DNA of 64,000 bases from Paenibacillus oryzae (GTDB lineage: Bacteria; Bacillota; Bacilli; Paenibacillales; Paenibacillaceae): positions 124,001-188,000 of the forward strand of contig NZ_LYPA01000065.1 of the NCBI RefSeq assembly GCF_001675045.1, in the 5' to 3' direction. Numbering within the stretch: position 1 is the stretch's first letter; each line of letters starts with the position of its first letter. Shown here piece after piece: positions 35,623 through 44,237 of the stretch. The position numbers and the translations under genes were made by a program. The notes beneath the pieces are model-generated. The model ran no database searches, was not told where the DNA came from, and saw nothing but the letters and a program-made list of their open reading frames with translations.

Positions 35623-36792
35623 TTAAACCAAATCCTCTGAAGAAAGCCCAGTGATTCGGCTTGCTTCTTCTATTGAAAAGCCGCTATCAAGCAATCTTCT
35701 ACCGGTATCTATTAGCTGCTGTTTAATCAGTTCCTTCTCCAGCACTAATGATTCCGTCTCAGACTTAAGTGACTCTGCCTCAGATTTAAGTGACTCTGTC
35801 TCAGACTTAAGTGACTCTGTCTCAGACTTAAGTGACTCTGTCTCAGACTTAAGTGACTCTGCCTCAGATTTAAGTGACTCTGTCTCAGACTTAAGTGACT
35901 CTGTCTCAGACTTAAGTAATTCTGTCTCGGATTTAAGCGACTCCCTCTCCGTTTCAAGACGTTTTTTTTCTTGGTGCAGCATTTCCATCTCCGCTTTGTA
36001 GGCCGCATCGTCCATCATCGCTTTATGCCACATTTCATATTGTCCCCATACTTTGGGATCGCGGCTCATAGATTCCCAACGTTCCAGCGCTTCCTGCAGG
36101 TTTGTATCATTTTTCAATGCAATCGCCTCCAGCTCGTTTAATAATTGGGGTTGCATTTCACCGCCTTGTACTGCCGCAAGCATGAGCAGCCAGCGGATTT
36201 CCGCTTGTGTCCATGGATCGGCTTGTCCGGCATTTGCCGCCTTTAACAGCTTTTGCAGCTCAATGACGTGAATTTCCAGCTTATCCGTCAGTAAAAAATG
36301 CTGCTTTTGTTCATAGAGGCCAAAACGGCTATGATAAAATCCGGTTTGCGGCAATAAATCGGCATTGCTTATCAAAATAGAAATGGTCCGCTTCAGGTCA
36401 GCATACGGGCGGCCCTTCTCCAGTTGCTTGGTATAAATGCGGCTCCAGTAATAAAGCTGGCGGCTCGCCATATGAGGAACTCCGATGAGTTGAAGCTCGA
36501 TATGAATCAATGTGCCGTCATCGGTGCGAGCAAGCAGGTCCAGCACCGCTTTTTTGTCTTCCCGGTGCTCGCGCTCAATTTCATTATTTAAAATGTCGAC
36601 TGAAGCAATTTGGGCATATCCTTGTTGTTCGAAATCAAGCAGTGCATTCAAAAAAGCTAGCAAAATGGTTCGGCTTTCCTCCTGGCCGAACATTTGCTTA
36701 AAGGCAAAATCGGCTTTTAAATCGACGTAGCTCTGCGCCTTGTATGCTCTAGTTTCTTCTTTAAGTATAGCCAATGCTTCCATCTTCGTCAT
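35623..36792 (-). CDS. Rpn/PD-(D/E)XK-type nuclease with repeat coiled coil
   Basis: A 389-residue protein of the Rpn family (recombination-promoting nuclease, formerly putative transposase). The N-terminal domain has the family signature: KADFAFKQMFGQEESRTILL near 25-45, the acidic catalytic area around KKAVLDLLARTDDGTLIHIELQ near 78-98 with the D...ExQ core, and RQLYYWSRIYTKQLEKG. Residues about 287-349 are nine copies of a heptad, SLKSETE or SLKSEAE, forming a long coiled coil. The protein ends with a helix-rich tail ending IEEASRITGLSSEDLV, which recalls a small helix-turn-helix. It is probably a phase-variable-length nuclease. The gene is alone, with no neighbouring immunity gene. Confidence 0.85.
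   Translation of the reverse strand: MTKMEALAILKEETRAYKAQSYVDLKADFAFKQMFGQEESRTILLAFLNALLDFEQQGYAQIASVDILNNEIEREHREDKKAVLDLLARTDDGTLIHIELQLIGVPHMASRQLYYWSRIYTKQLEKGRPYADLKRTISILISNADLLPQTGFYHSRFGLYEQKQHFLLTDKLEIHVIELQKLLKAANAGQADPWTQAEIRWLLMLAAVQGGEMQPQLLNELEAIALKNDTNLQEALERWESMSRDPKVWGQYEMWHKAMMDDAAYKAEMEMLHQEKKRLETERESLKSETELLKSETESLKSETESLKSEAESLKSETESLKSETESLKSETESLKSEAESLKSETESLVLEKELIKQQLIDTGRRLLDSGFSIEEASRITGLSSEDLV
35752..35940 (-). repeat. nine 21-bp tandem repeats within the Rpn-type gene
   Basis: Nine consecutive 21-bp units, each coding the heptad S/L-L-K-S-E-T/A-E. The unit length is a multiple of three, so copy-number changes keep the frame and lengthen or shorten the coiled coil by seven residues. 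Most units are identical at the DNA level apart from ACA/GCA exchanges at the T/A position. This points to recent expansion. Confidence 0.92.
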
Positions 36793-36911
36793 CTCCCGTT
36801 TTTTTGATATATCAAGAACATATGTTCTTGTTTAAAAATATACCATAAGATGAGGGAGGGAGAAACATCAGGTAATACAGAGGTATGTTTACATGTAAGC
36901 CCGTGGACCTT

Positions 36912-37223
36912 TCAAAGCTTGAGCCGTTCGTATAAATAACCCGCTGATTGCATTGCATATTCCTTCCATAACAACGAGCGATTTTTGACGAAGACCAGAC
37001 AAGGCACGCTTTCGACTTTCCATTCATGGGCAAGCTTTGGGGCAAAATTAATATTTATTTTGACGACGGGATGCGGAATTCCCGTGGCTTCCACAATTTC
37101 CAGCATCCGCTCAGCCACCTTGCAGGTGCCGCAAAGCGGAGTCGTAAATAAAATGGCGGCTGACCCAATGTGCTGCCGGGACAACTCGATGACTTGTTTT
37201 TCGTTCCATTCCGATAAAGGCAT
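36912..37223 (-). CDS. thioredoxin-family protein
   Basis: A 103-residue cytoplasmic thioredoxin-fold protein. The active site is CGTC in TTPLCGTCKVAERML near residue 31, with the cis-proline loop in VESVPCLVFVKN near 72. The usual thioredoxin WCGPC is replaced, and the N-terminus is short, as in YtpP-like proteins. Its reducing partner is not indicated. AAAGGAG precedes the ATG. It is oriented away from the riboswitch-terC unit. Confidence 0.87.
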   Translation of the reverse strand: MPLSEWNEKQVIELSRQHIGSAAILFTTPLCGTCKVAERMLEIVEATGIPHPVVKININFAPKLAHEWKVESVPCLVFVKNRSLLWKEYAMQSAGYLYERLKL

Positions 37224-37368
37224 TTTCCCGGCTCCTTTCTTTTAATCGCTATTGTTATTGCTTCTTTATGAATTAAGATACACGTAAATATCCAGTGCCT
37301 TCAACATGCAAAATAAATGTAGCCCGTTTTCTTAAAAAAATTTTTAAAAAAAGATGAAACGTCCCCCA

Positions 37369-37397
37369 TTGATGCGACGTATCACACCCTGTACAAT
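37369..37397 (+). promoter_or_regulatory. SigA-type promoter of the riboswitch-terC unit
   Basis: TTGATG at 37369-37374, a 17-bp spacer, then TACAAT at 37392-37397. Transcription would start near 37404, immediately before the aptamer, which supports the boundary. Confidence 0.75.
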
Positions 37398-37404
37398 GAA
37401 ATTT

Positions 37405-37501
37405 GTATACCACTCCAAAGGGGAGTAGCTGCCACAGTAAAGTCGTCATTACGAGAAAACTTTTCTCCGGCTTTATTGGCAACGCCGACATACTGGTGTT
37501 G
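37405..37501 (+). ncRNA. yybP-ykoY manganese riboswitch aptamer
   Basis: The diagnostic AAAGGGGAGTAGC segment lies at 37417-37429. It is followed by GTCGTCATTACGA near 37443 and CCGGC with AACGCCGACA at the second loop (37468-37490). A short closing stem pairs ATACCA (37407-37412) with TGGTGT (37494-37499). This matches the yybP-ykoY family, which binds Mn2+ and typically activates exporter or TerC genes. It sits directly upstream of a terC gene, the family's usual partner. Confidence 0.9.
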
Positions 37502-37506
37502 TTTGC

Positions 37507-37537
37507 GAGACCTTTGCCGTTCCAAGGCAAAGGTCTC
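37507..37537 (+). terminator. riboswitch expression-platform hairpin
   Basis: GAGACCTTTGCC pairs with GGCAAAGGTCTC in a 12-bp stem directly after the aptamer. Only three T follow, so it may act as a weak terminator or as the alternative structure of the switch. The downstream TATTTTG could supply further U-rich sequence. Confidence 0.65.
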
Positions 37538-37595
37538 TTTGCGTATTTTGGGACGAAGTGGAGAAAAGTAAGGTAAAACGAAAGGGGAAAAGAAG

Positions 37596-38387
37596 ATGGA
37601 TTGGGGACTATTGCTGGAGTATGGCTGGGTTTTGATCGTTTTGGTGGCGCTGGAGGGACTACTCGCCGCGGATAATGCGCTCGTGTTGGCTATTATGGTT
37701 AAACACTTGCCGGATAAGGAACGGAAAAAAGCTTTATTCTACGGTTTGGCGGGAGCATTTATATTCAGGCTTGCTTCTTTGTTTATCATTTCATTTCTGG
37801 TCGATGTGTGGCAGATTCAAGCTATCGGAGCCTTATACCTGCTGTTTATAGCCGGTAACCATATATTCCGCAAGGTTATTGTGAAAAAAGGAGAAGCCAA
37901 CGCCAATAAAGAAAAACCGAAGGAAAAACAAAGCGGCTTCTGGATGACTGTGTTTAAGGTAGAGGTAGCCGACATTGCGTTTGCTATCGACTCCATTCTT
38001 GCCGCTGTTGCGCTTGCGGTCGCTTTGCCTGGCACATCTCTGCCGCGAATCGGCGGGATGGACGGCGGACATTTTATCGTTATTTTCCTTGGAGGTTTTA
38101 TCGGCTTGATCATTATGAGGTTTGCGGCAACGCTGTTCGTCAAGCTTCTTGAAAGCAGACCAAGCCTGGAAATTGCGGCATTTGTTATTGTGGGCTGGGT
38201 AGGCGTGAAGCTTGCCGTCCATACGCTTGCCCATCCTTCCCTGCATGTTATTCCGCATGATTTTGCTGAATCAACTGGCTGGAAGCTTTCATTCTACATC
38301 GTTCTGGTGCTGATCGCGGTTTGCGGCTGGTTTTTATCCGGCTCCAAAGGAAGCAATAAAGACAAGGAGCCGTCCAAAGCGGTATAA
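37596..38387 (+). CDS. TerC-family integral membrane protein
   Basis: A 263-residue membrane protein of the TerC/Alx family with about seven helices. Two acidic membrane motifs typical of the family are present: AADNALVLAIMV near residue 25 and DIAFAIDSILAAVALA near 128. Bacillus members (YceF, YkoY) move manganese and help metallate exported enzymes. The upstream manganese riboswitch supports the same role here. AAAGGGGAAAAG precedes the ATG. A cytoplasmic Lys/Glu loop lies near 97-113, and the C-terminal tail is charged. Confidence 0.93.
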   Translation: MDWGLLLEYGWVLIVLVALEGLLAADNALVLAIMVKHLPDKERKKALFYGLAGAFIFRLASLFIISFLVDVWQIQAIGALYLLFIAGNHIFRKVIVKKGEANANKEKPKEKQSGFWMTVFKVEVADIAFAIDSILAAVALAVALPGTSLPRIGGMDGGHFIVIFLGGFIGLIIMRFAATLFVKLLESRPSLEIAAFVIVGWVGVKLAVHTLAHPSLHVIPHDFAESTGWKLSFYIVLVLIAVCGWFLSGSKGSNKDKEPSKAV

Positions 38388-38420
38388 TGAATCCACAGAT
38401 GAATGTGGAGGAGATTAGAG

Positions 38421-39002
38421 TTGGCACAGCTTTATTACAAATACGGTACGATGAACAGCGGCAAGTCGTTTGAAATTATTAAGGTAGCGCACAATTACGA
38501 GGAACAGGGAAAACGCGTGCTGATCTACTCCCCCGTAATCGGGGCAAGGGGAAACGCGGACCGCGTTGGCTCCCGGGTCGGTTTTGAGCGCGAGGCCATT
38601 CCTGTATCGGACGACACCGACCTTTTTGAAAATGTGCAAGCCCAGATTTCTTCTGCCGGTCGCATTTATTGTGTACTTATTGACGAGGCGCAGTTTCTTA
38701 AACGCCATCACATTCTTGAGCTGACAAGAGTGGTAGATGAGCTCGACGTGCCGGTTATGGCGTTTGGACTCAAAAACGACTTTCAGAATCAGCTTTTTGA
38801 AGGCAGCTATAATTTGCTTGTCCAGGCGGATAAAATCGAAGAAATCAAAACCATCTGCTGGTATTGCGACCGCAAAGCAACGATGGTTATCCGTTTCCGC
38901 GACGGACAAGCTGTGGATTCCGGCGCGCAGATTCAAATCGGCGGCAATGAGGATTACAAGCCGGTTTGCCGGAAATGCTATTACAAGGCATTTCGCAGTT
39001 GA
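38421..39002 (+). CDS. tdk: thymidine kinase
   Basis: Salvage enzyme that phosphorylates thymidine to dTMP, homotetrameric type II family. From the TTG at 38421 the protein has 193 residues. P-loop GTMNSGKS lies near residue 9, Walker-B-like DEAQF near 88, and the zinc-binding cysteines are in CWYC near 144 and CRKC near 182. GTGGAGGAG ten bases upstream supports the TTG, which gives the canonical AQLYYKYG start. An ATG six codons earlier would place that site inside the coding sequence. It follows terC by about 30 bases and may be partly read from the same promoter. A terminator follows. Confidence 0.94.
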   Translation: MAQLYYKYGTMNSGKSFEIIKVAHNYEEQGKRVLIYSPVIGARGNADRVGSRVGFEREAIPVSDDTDLFENVQAQISSAGRIYCVLIDEAQFLKRHHILELTRVVDELDVPVMAFGLKNDFQNQLFEGSYNLLVQADKIEEIKTICWYCDRKATMVIRFRDGQAVDSGAQIQIGGNEDYKPVCRKCYYKAFRS

Positions 39003-39034
39003 GACTAGGATATAGCCGCATGGCAAAAATGAAT

Positions 39035-39076
39035 GGCTGTCTGCGGACCTTGAAGGGTCTGCTGACAGCCTTTTGT
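39035..39076 (+). terminator. terminator after tdk
   Basis: GGCTGTC pairs with GACAGCC, with an inner GACC/GGGTC stem, followed by TTTTGTT. Confidence 0.85.
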
Positions 39077-39125
39077 TATATTTCTGGAGACCAGGCTTTT
39101 AATGAAGAAGCCGCTTCAGCTGACC

Positions 39126-41483
39126 TTAATAGGTATCCAGTTTATACGAGGGAGCAGGTGCGAGATAGCTATCCTTTTTCTCCTTTTTCAGTATAAACCA
39201 GTTCCCATTTTTATCCCGGCTTAAAGTATAGACCGTATACGTTCCGTCTGGTACACGATGCGCCTGCTGGAAAGTAGCTTTTCCATTAATCATATGTCCT
39301 GCTACGCCGAAGGAACTGAAAGTTCCGGCTCCGCCTTCATTTTTCCACAGATCGCTCCAGGTCAAGCTTCTGATGGATTTTTCGTCCTTATCGTTTAGCT
39401 TGAAGAAATATTCCTTAAGCCCGTCCGGAGTTGGCCGGGGCGCATAGAAGGTATGGCTGGACGCGAAATAAACGGGATCCGGGTCGAAATACAGTTTTGT
39501 GGGTTCGGAAATTCGCACGCCTTCTGAATATTGCGCTGCATCCCAGGTTGTATCCAGCACGATCCACCGGCCATCCACATAAGCCTGATTCCATGCATGC
39601 CGGTTGCTGTTATCCTTTAAGCGCTTCAGCACTTGATCCCATGTAGAACTGTATTGCGAGACGTATCCGCTTACTACCTGAGTAGGGATTCCTGCCGCGC
39701 GTCCAAGCGCAGCAGTCAGATTGGAATATCCCTCGCAAACCGCATATTGATTGCGAAGGACGCTTAACGCATCCTGGGGCTCGGACTTTGCTCCATTATA
39801 GGTTGCGTAATCATATTCAATATGCTCCGTCACCCATGCATGAATGGCTATAAGCTTATCCATGTCAGATGAAGCATTTTTCGTAATTTCATCAGACAGA
39901 GCAACAATTTCTTTATGTCTTGCTTGAATGTCATATTCGGCTTTGAGGTTGTCAGCGGTTGATGGCTTGACGTATTTATCAACGTTGAACGTTATTGTTG
40001 AGCTTAGAAGATTCACCGAACCGCTGTATGATTTATAGCCGTAGCTAGCCATAATATAAAATTGAAGCTTGCTTTCCTCAACCTCGGTTGGGCTGATGTA
40101 GGTAAACGTGCTGTACGTAGTAGGATATTTCATAAACATATAGCTGAACATATCGTGATTGACAGCCGCATTATGAAGCTTTGGATTGTTGACCTTAATC
40201 TGCAGCTGCGAGTTGGGAGCATCGAGACCGGATTCAACAGCCTTCAACAGCTCGTTAAAGGAATTCACCGTAATCTCTTTTTTAAACGGAAGCTTGGGAT
40301 CAAAATCACGGCTGCTCAAGCCCCGGATAACATCCTGTATGTCTTTGAAATTGGTTGCGGGATTTCCGCTCAGCTTTAAGGTCCGAAGCAAGGTCAAGTC
40401 CTTTAAAGGCTTAAGATCTTTAATCGAATTATTGCTTAAATCCGCTCCAACAAGCTGGGGCAAATATTGAAGGCCCTCCAGGCTTTTAATGCTTCGTCCT
40501 GCTCCGTTCAGCGTCTGTATTTTGTTTACATCGCCAATGGTCAAATGGCCTTGAGGTTTGTTTGCCGCTTCTCGTATGGCTGCCTCCAAGCCTTTGTCGG
40601 GGATTGTGAGCGCGTAGCCGAAATCTTCCTCGGCCAACTTAAAATCCTTTTTCGCAAGCTTCGCTATCATGGGATAGACGGGAAGAAAGGAGCGGACAGG
40701 ATTATTCGCCACATTTAGAAAAACGAGATTCGGAAATTGCGAAAGGAAGGACAAATCCTCGATTTTATTGTTAGACAATTGAATGGCGTACAGTTCATTT
40801 TTGGTTGGAATCGATGATAGCGGCTTGAGATCAACGATTTCATTTCCTGCCATATACATTTTTCTTAACGGCAGCTTTGACAGAGGTGTCAGATCTTTAA
40901 TCCGGTTATAGCCGCCGCTAAAGGTAGAGAGATTTTTCATGCCCGCTATGATGGATATATCCGTTACTTTATTGTTAGTAATATCCAGTGAATACAAATT
41001 GGTTAGCGGCTTTAAAAAGGATATGTCCGTTAGTTCAAAATTCCATAGAGACAGGGCATTAAGCTTTGTAAGCTTGGGGACCACTGTTTTCATATTGGAA
41101 TTGGAAAGGTTGGACAAGGTTAATTCCAACAGATCCGGCACCTTGGTTAATGGCGAAAGATCGGTTACTTGATTATCGGTCAATGAAAGGTAGTTAAGCC
41201 CGGTTAATTGCTCGATCCCATCAATGCTTTGGATATCCGGATTTTTAATGTCCAGGTTATAGATTTTATCAAGATCGCTCTTATACAGCTGCCCCTTAGG
41301 CTTATTGATTTGATTGCGAATTTCAAACTCGAATTGGGGGTCTTTGAAGGTTACCGTTTTTTTGCTGGAAGCCGAAGCGGCGGATGCCGTTTCCGTCATT
41401 GCTCCAGGATCCGAATAAAAGGTTATCATTACGACTAAAGCTAAAATGGCGCATAGTGCTCTGGCTGTATGTTTTGCCTTCAT
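39126..41483 (-). CDS. secreted leucine-rich-repeat protein with transglutaminase-like domain
   Basis: A 785-residue exported protein. A signal peptide (about 1-36) precedes two blocks of internalin-style 22-residue leucine-rich repeats: near 75-290 (LNYLSLTDNQVTDLSPL and similar) and near 325-395 (GADLSNNSIKDLKPL). A beta region follows. A transglutaminase-like cysteine protease core then spans about 525-690, with the triad Cys in YAVCEGYSNL, His in NRHAWNQAYV and Asp in VLDTTWD. The LRR blocks probably bind partner proteins or surface polymer, while the core could be a peptidase or cross-linker. A C-terminal domain of about 70 residues, beta-rich, ends the protein. It is a single gene, convergent with tdk. 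Confidence 0.85.
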   Translation of the reverse strand: MKAKHTARALCAILALVVMITFYSDPGAMTETASAASASSKKTVTFKDPQFEFEIRNQINKPKGQLYKSDLDKIYNLDIKNPDIQSIDGIEQLTGLNYLSLTDNQVTDLSPLTKVPDLLELTLSNLSNSNMKTVVPKLTKLNALSLWNFELTDISFLKPLTNLYSLDITNNKVTDISIIAGMKNLSTFSGGYNRIKDLTPLSKLPLRKMYMAGNEIVDLKPLSSIPTKNELYAIQLSNNKIEDLSFLSQFPNLVFLNVANNPVRSFLPVYPMIAKLAKKDFKLAEEDFGYALTIPDKGLEAAIREAANKPQGHLTIGDVNKIQTLNGAGRSIKSLEGLQYLPQLVGADLSNNSIKDLKPLKDLTLLRTLKLSGNPATNFKDIQDVIRGLSSRDFDPKLPFKKEITVNSFNELLKAVESGLDAPNSQLQIKVNNPKLHNAAVNHDMFSYMFMKYPTTYSTFTYISPTEVEESKLQFYIMASYGYKSYSGSVNLLSSTITFNVDKYVKPSTADNLKAEYDIQARHKEIVALSDEITKNASSDMDKLIAIHAWVTEHIEYDYATYNGAKSEPQDALSVLRNQYAVCEGYSNLTAALGRAAGIPTQVVSGYVSQYSSTWDQVLKRLKDNSNRHAWNQAYVDGRWIVLDTTWDAAQYSEGVRISEPTKLYFDPDPVYFASSHTFYAPRPTPDGLKEYFFKLNDKDEKSIRSLTWSDLWKNEGGAGTFSSFGVAGHMINGKATFQQAHRVPDGTYTVYTLSRDKNGNWFILKKEKKDSYLAPAPSYKLDTY

Positions 41484-41653
41484 ATGGCGGGACTCCTCTC
41501 CTATAAAAACTATCTATTTTCAAAAAAAGATATAGTTCTATTATAGTAGAGTCGGAAAATAAAGGAAAGTAAGGCCCAGGACATGCAGCAATTTGGCGCA
41601 TTGCAGGGAATGGAAATTCAACAGCTGCTCCCTGCTGAGTTTTCAAATTTACT

Positions 41654-42475
41654 CTAGTCTGCAAGCTGCTCAATGAGCTTTGTCACCTCGTGCATCGGAA
41701 CGGCCAAGCCGTACTTTTCTCTTTTTCCGTCTCGTCTCACCTCCTGCGTTGCAAACACAACGGCAACCACATCGCCGTCTTCATTAATAACAGGGCTTCC
41801 GCTGTTTCCTCCAAAGATTGGAGCATCGATCAGCAGGACGGGCCGATCCCAGCCGTCGAGCTGCGTGGAGCCAACAATCGATCCTTTATTGACTATGCGG
41901 TTAAAAAAGAGCGGGTTGCCTATGACATAGACGGATTCCCCTATCGTCCAATCCTCCGCAGCCTTAAGCGAAGGGAAGTCCTCCGTTGTTGCTTCCCGCT
42001 TCAAAATGGCAATATCGATGGAGGGAGCGCTTGCAGAAAGCTCCGCGCGTACGCCGGTTTCCTCCAGTCCGGACTTGACCAGCAGCGACTCGCCGTTGCC
42101 GGCAACATGATGGTTGGTGACAATATAGCCGCCTTCCAGCTGAAAGCCGGTACCTTTACTTTTGCCAGAGCTGACGGTAACAATGGAGTCCTTATAGAGA
42201 GCGAGAGTCTCATCCTTGCTGAGCGTGTTGGATACGATCAGAAAACGGATAGCCTCCCAGCTGTATACTTTAGGCCAAAAGGCAAGCACATTGAGCCCCA
42301 AAGCTGCTACAATGAGCCAAACAATCACTTTGCGGATCCATGTTCTGGGACGGGGTTGCCCATCTTCCGCGTCCTCCTCATCCTCGTCCAGCCAGAAATC
42401 CTCATCGGGTTCAAAATCTTCTTCCTTCTCGTTTTGGTCGTTACGGCGGAGCTTATCCCTGTCTGAATCCGTCAT
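41654..42475 (-). CDS. membrane-anchored HtrA-like serine protease without PDZ
   Basis: Trypsin-fold protease of 273 residues, close to the DegP/HtrA S1C group. An acidic cytoplasmic N-tail (DEDFWLDEDEEDAEDG) precedes one membrane helix near 50-68. The catalytic triad is visible: His in VTNHHVAG, Asp in SIDIAILKRE, Ser in GGNSGSPV. No PDZ domain follows, unlike HtrA. The ATG at 42475 follows GGGGGA seven bases upstream; the longer frame starts 43 codons earlier without a site. It acts on extracytoplasmic misfolded protein by family analogy. Single gene. Confidence 0.88.
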   Translation of the reverse strand: MTDSDRDKLRRNDQNEKEEDFEPDEDFWLDEDEEDAEDGQPRPRTWIRKVIVWLIVAALGLNVLAFWPKVYSWEAIRFLIVSNTLSKDETLALYKDSIVTVSSGKSKGTGFQLEGGYIVTNHHVAGNGESLLVKSGLEETGVRAELSASAPSIDIAILKREATTEDFPSLKAAEDWTIGESVYVIGNPLFFNRIVNKGSIVGSTQLDGWDRPVLLIDAPIFGGNSGSPVINEDGDVVAVVFATQEVRRDGKREKYGLAVPMHEVTKLIEQLAD

Positions 42476-42737
42476 ATTATATCCCCCATTTTGTATAAAG
42501 GTATTGTCCTCTATTATAGCATTGCGGTACACTAACGAAATACAGAAGCAAAGGGCAGGATAAACATGCAGGGAAGTATAATGACGGGAGCACAAAGCTA
42601 TCATAAAGCAGGATACATCCCGCTGGCTGCATCAGCGCTTTTAAAAAGGGAATTCATTTTCGAGCCAAACGATGATAAAATGCTAACAAGAGCAAATCCG
42701 CGCAACAGGCGGCGGTAAGTAGGAGGATTAATTACAA

Positions 42738-44135
42738 ATGAGATATATCAGTACTCGTGGCAAGGTAAAACCCGTCGGATTTATAGACGCTTTTATGATG
42801 GGCCTGGGAGATGACGGCGGTTTGCTTGTGCCGGAGCAGATTCCGGCCGTTTCGCAGGAAACGTTGAAGGAATGGCAGAAGCTTTCCTATCAAGAGCTTG
42901 TACTGGCGATCTTTGATCTCTATACAAACGGCGAAATTCCGAATAAGGATCTCCGGGAGCTGGTGTTGGCAAGCTATTCCACATTCCGCCATGATGAGGT
43001 CACGCCTGTGCGGCGCATTCGCGACGATCTGTATTTGCTTGAATTATTTCACGGGCCAACGTTTGCGTTCAAGGATATTGCGCTGCAGCTTATGGGTCAG
43101 CTATACGCTTATGTGGCAAACAAGGACGGACGGAGCATTCATATTCTGGGGGCCACCTCGGGCGATACCGGCGCTTCCGCCATTGAAGGCGTAAGAGGCA
43201 AAAAAGGCATTAAAATTTGCATCCTTCATCCAAACGGAAAAGTAAGCAAGGTACAGGAGCTGCAAATGACGACTGTTCAGGACGACAACGTACTGAACTT
43301 GTCCGTAAATGGCAATTTCGATGATTGCCAAGGCATTATCAAGGAATTGTTCGGCGATCTGGCATTCAAGTCGGCCAATCAGCTGGCGGCGGTCAACTCC
43401 ATCAACATTGTGCGCATTTTGGCGCAGACGGTTTATTACTTCTATGCTTACTTCCAGGCGGCCAAAGCAAGCGGCCAATGGAAGCCGGTTCATTTTAGCG
43501 TGCCTACAGGCAATTTTGGCGATATTTTTGCCGGTTATTTGGCGAAGCGGATGGGACTGCCGGTTGACAAGCTGATCCTTGCAACCAACGAAAACAACAT
43601 TTTGGAGCGCTTTATTCATGAAGGCGTATATATGCCTGGCGATTTCCGGGCAACCTACAGCCCGTCCATGGATATTCAAGTAGCAAGCAACTTCGAGCGT
43701 TATTTGTATTATGTGCTGGATGAGGATTCGGAGGCGATTGACAAGCTGATGAAGGCCTTTAAATCCGAAGGGGAAATTTCCATTTCGCCGGAGTCGCTTG
43801 CCAAGGTTCAATCAGAATTTATGGCGCACGGCGTATTCGGCAAGGAATGCCTGAATACAATCTCCGATTACCAGGCCAAATACGGCTATTTGCTTGACCC
43901 GCATTCCGCTTGCGGCGTTGCAGCGGTCGACAAACACGCGGCGGATGGCGGCATTACCATATCGCTGGCTACAGCGCATCCTGCCAAGTTTAATGAAGCT
44001 ATCGTTTTGTGCGGCATTCAGCAAAACTATCCGCCGGAAATCGAAGCGTTGTTCGAAAAGCCCCAGCGTCAAAAGCTGGTGGACGGCAAGCTGGAGGATG
44101 TGGCGAAGGAGCTTGTTCAGTTTTATAATGCTTGA
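42738..44135 (+). CDS. thrC: threonine synthase, long (ThrC2-type) form
   Basis: PLP enzyme converting O-phosphohomoserine to threonine. Its 465 residues place it in the long type with the N-terminal MRYISTRGK start, unlike the roughly 350-residue B. subtilis enzyme. The PLP-binding Lys112 lies in PTFAFKDIALQL. The phosphate-binding loop is LGATSGDTGASAIEG, and a further glycine-rich segment reads VPTGNFGDIFAGY. The ATG follows TAGGAGG. It is a stand-alone gene and I see no homoserine gene nearby. A strong terminator follows. Confidence 0.95.
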   Translation: MRYISTRGKVKPVGFIDAFMMGLGDDGGLLVPEQIPAVSQETLKEWQKLSYQELVLAIFDLYTNGEIPNKDLRELVLASYSTFRHDEVTPVRRIRDDLYLLELFHGPTFAFKDIALQLMGQLYAYVANKDGRSIHILGATSGDTGASAIEGVRGKKGIKICILHPNGKVSKVQELQMTTVQDDNVLNLSVNGNFDDCQGIIKELFGDLAFKSANQLAAVNSINIVRILAQTVYYFYAYFQAAKASGQWKPVHFSVPTGNFGDIFAGYLAKRMGLPVDKLILATNENNILERFIHEGVYMPGDFRATYSPSMDIQVASNFERYLYYVLDEDSEAIDKLMKAFKSEGEISISPESLAKVQSEFMAHGVFGKECLNTISDYQAKYGYLLDPHSACGVAAVDKHAADGGITISLATAHPAKFNEAIVLCGIQQNYPPEIEALFEKPQRQKLVDGKLEDVAKELVQFYNA

Positions 44136-44191
44136 TAAAAGGCCTGCCTAAAACGGAAGGTCCATGATTTATACTATAAGCTGTCGATAAG

Positions 44192-44237
44192 CCGCTTCAC
44201 GGATGAACGTTTTCATTCCTTGTGAAGCGGTTTTTTT
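44192..44237 (+). terminator. terminator of thrC
   Basis: CCGCTTCAC pairs with GTGAAGCGG in a 9-bp stem and is followed by seven T. It abuts the stop codon of the convergent AraC gene. Confidence 0.92.

Noticed and set aside
35651-36001. Ser/Asp-rich 116-residue frame across the 21-bp repeats
   Set aside because: It is the complement of the repeat in the Rpn-type gene; the regular composition is a by-product of the repeat.
42605-42737. T-box or other riboswitch upstream of thrC
   Set aside because: I looked for the T-box sequence and a terminator pair and found neither.
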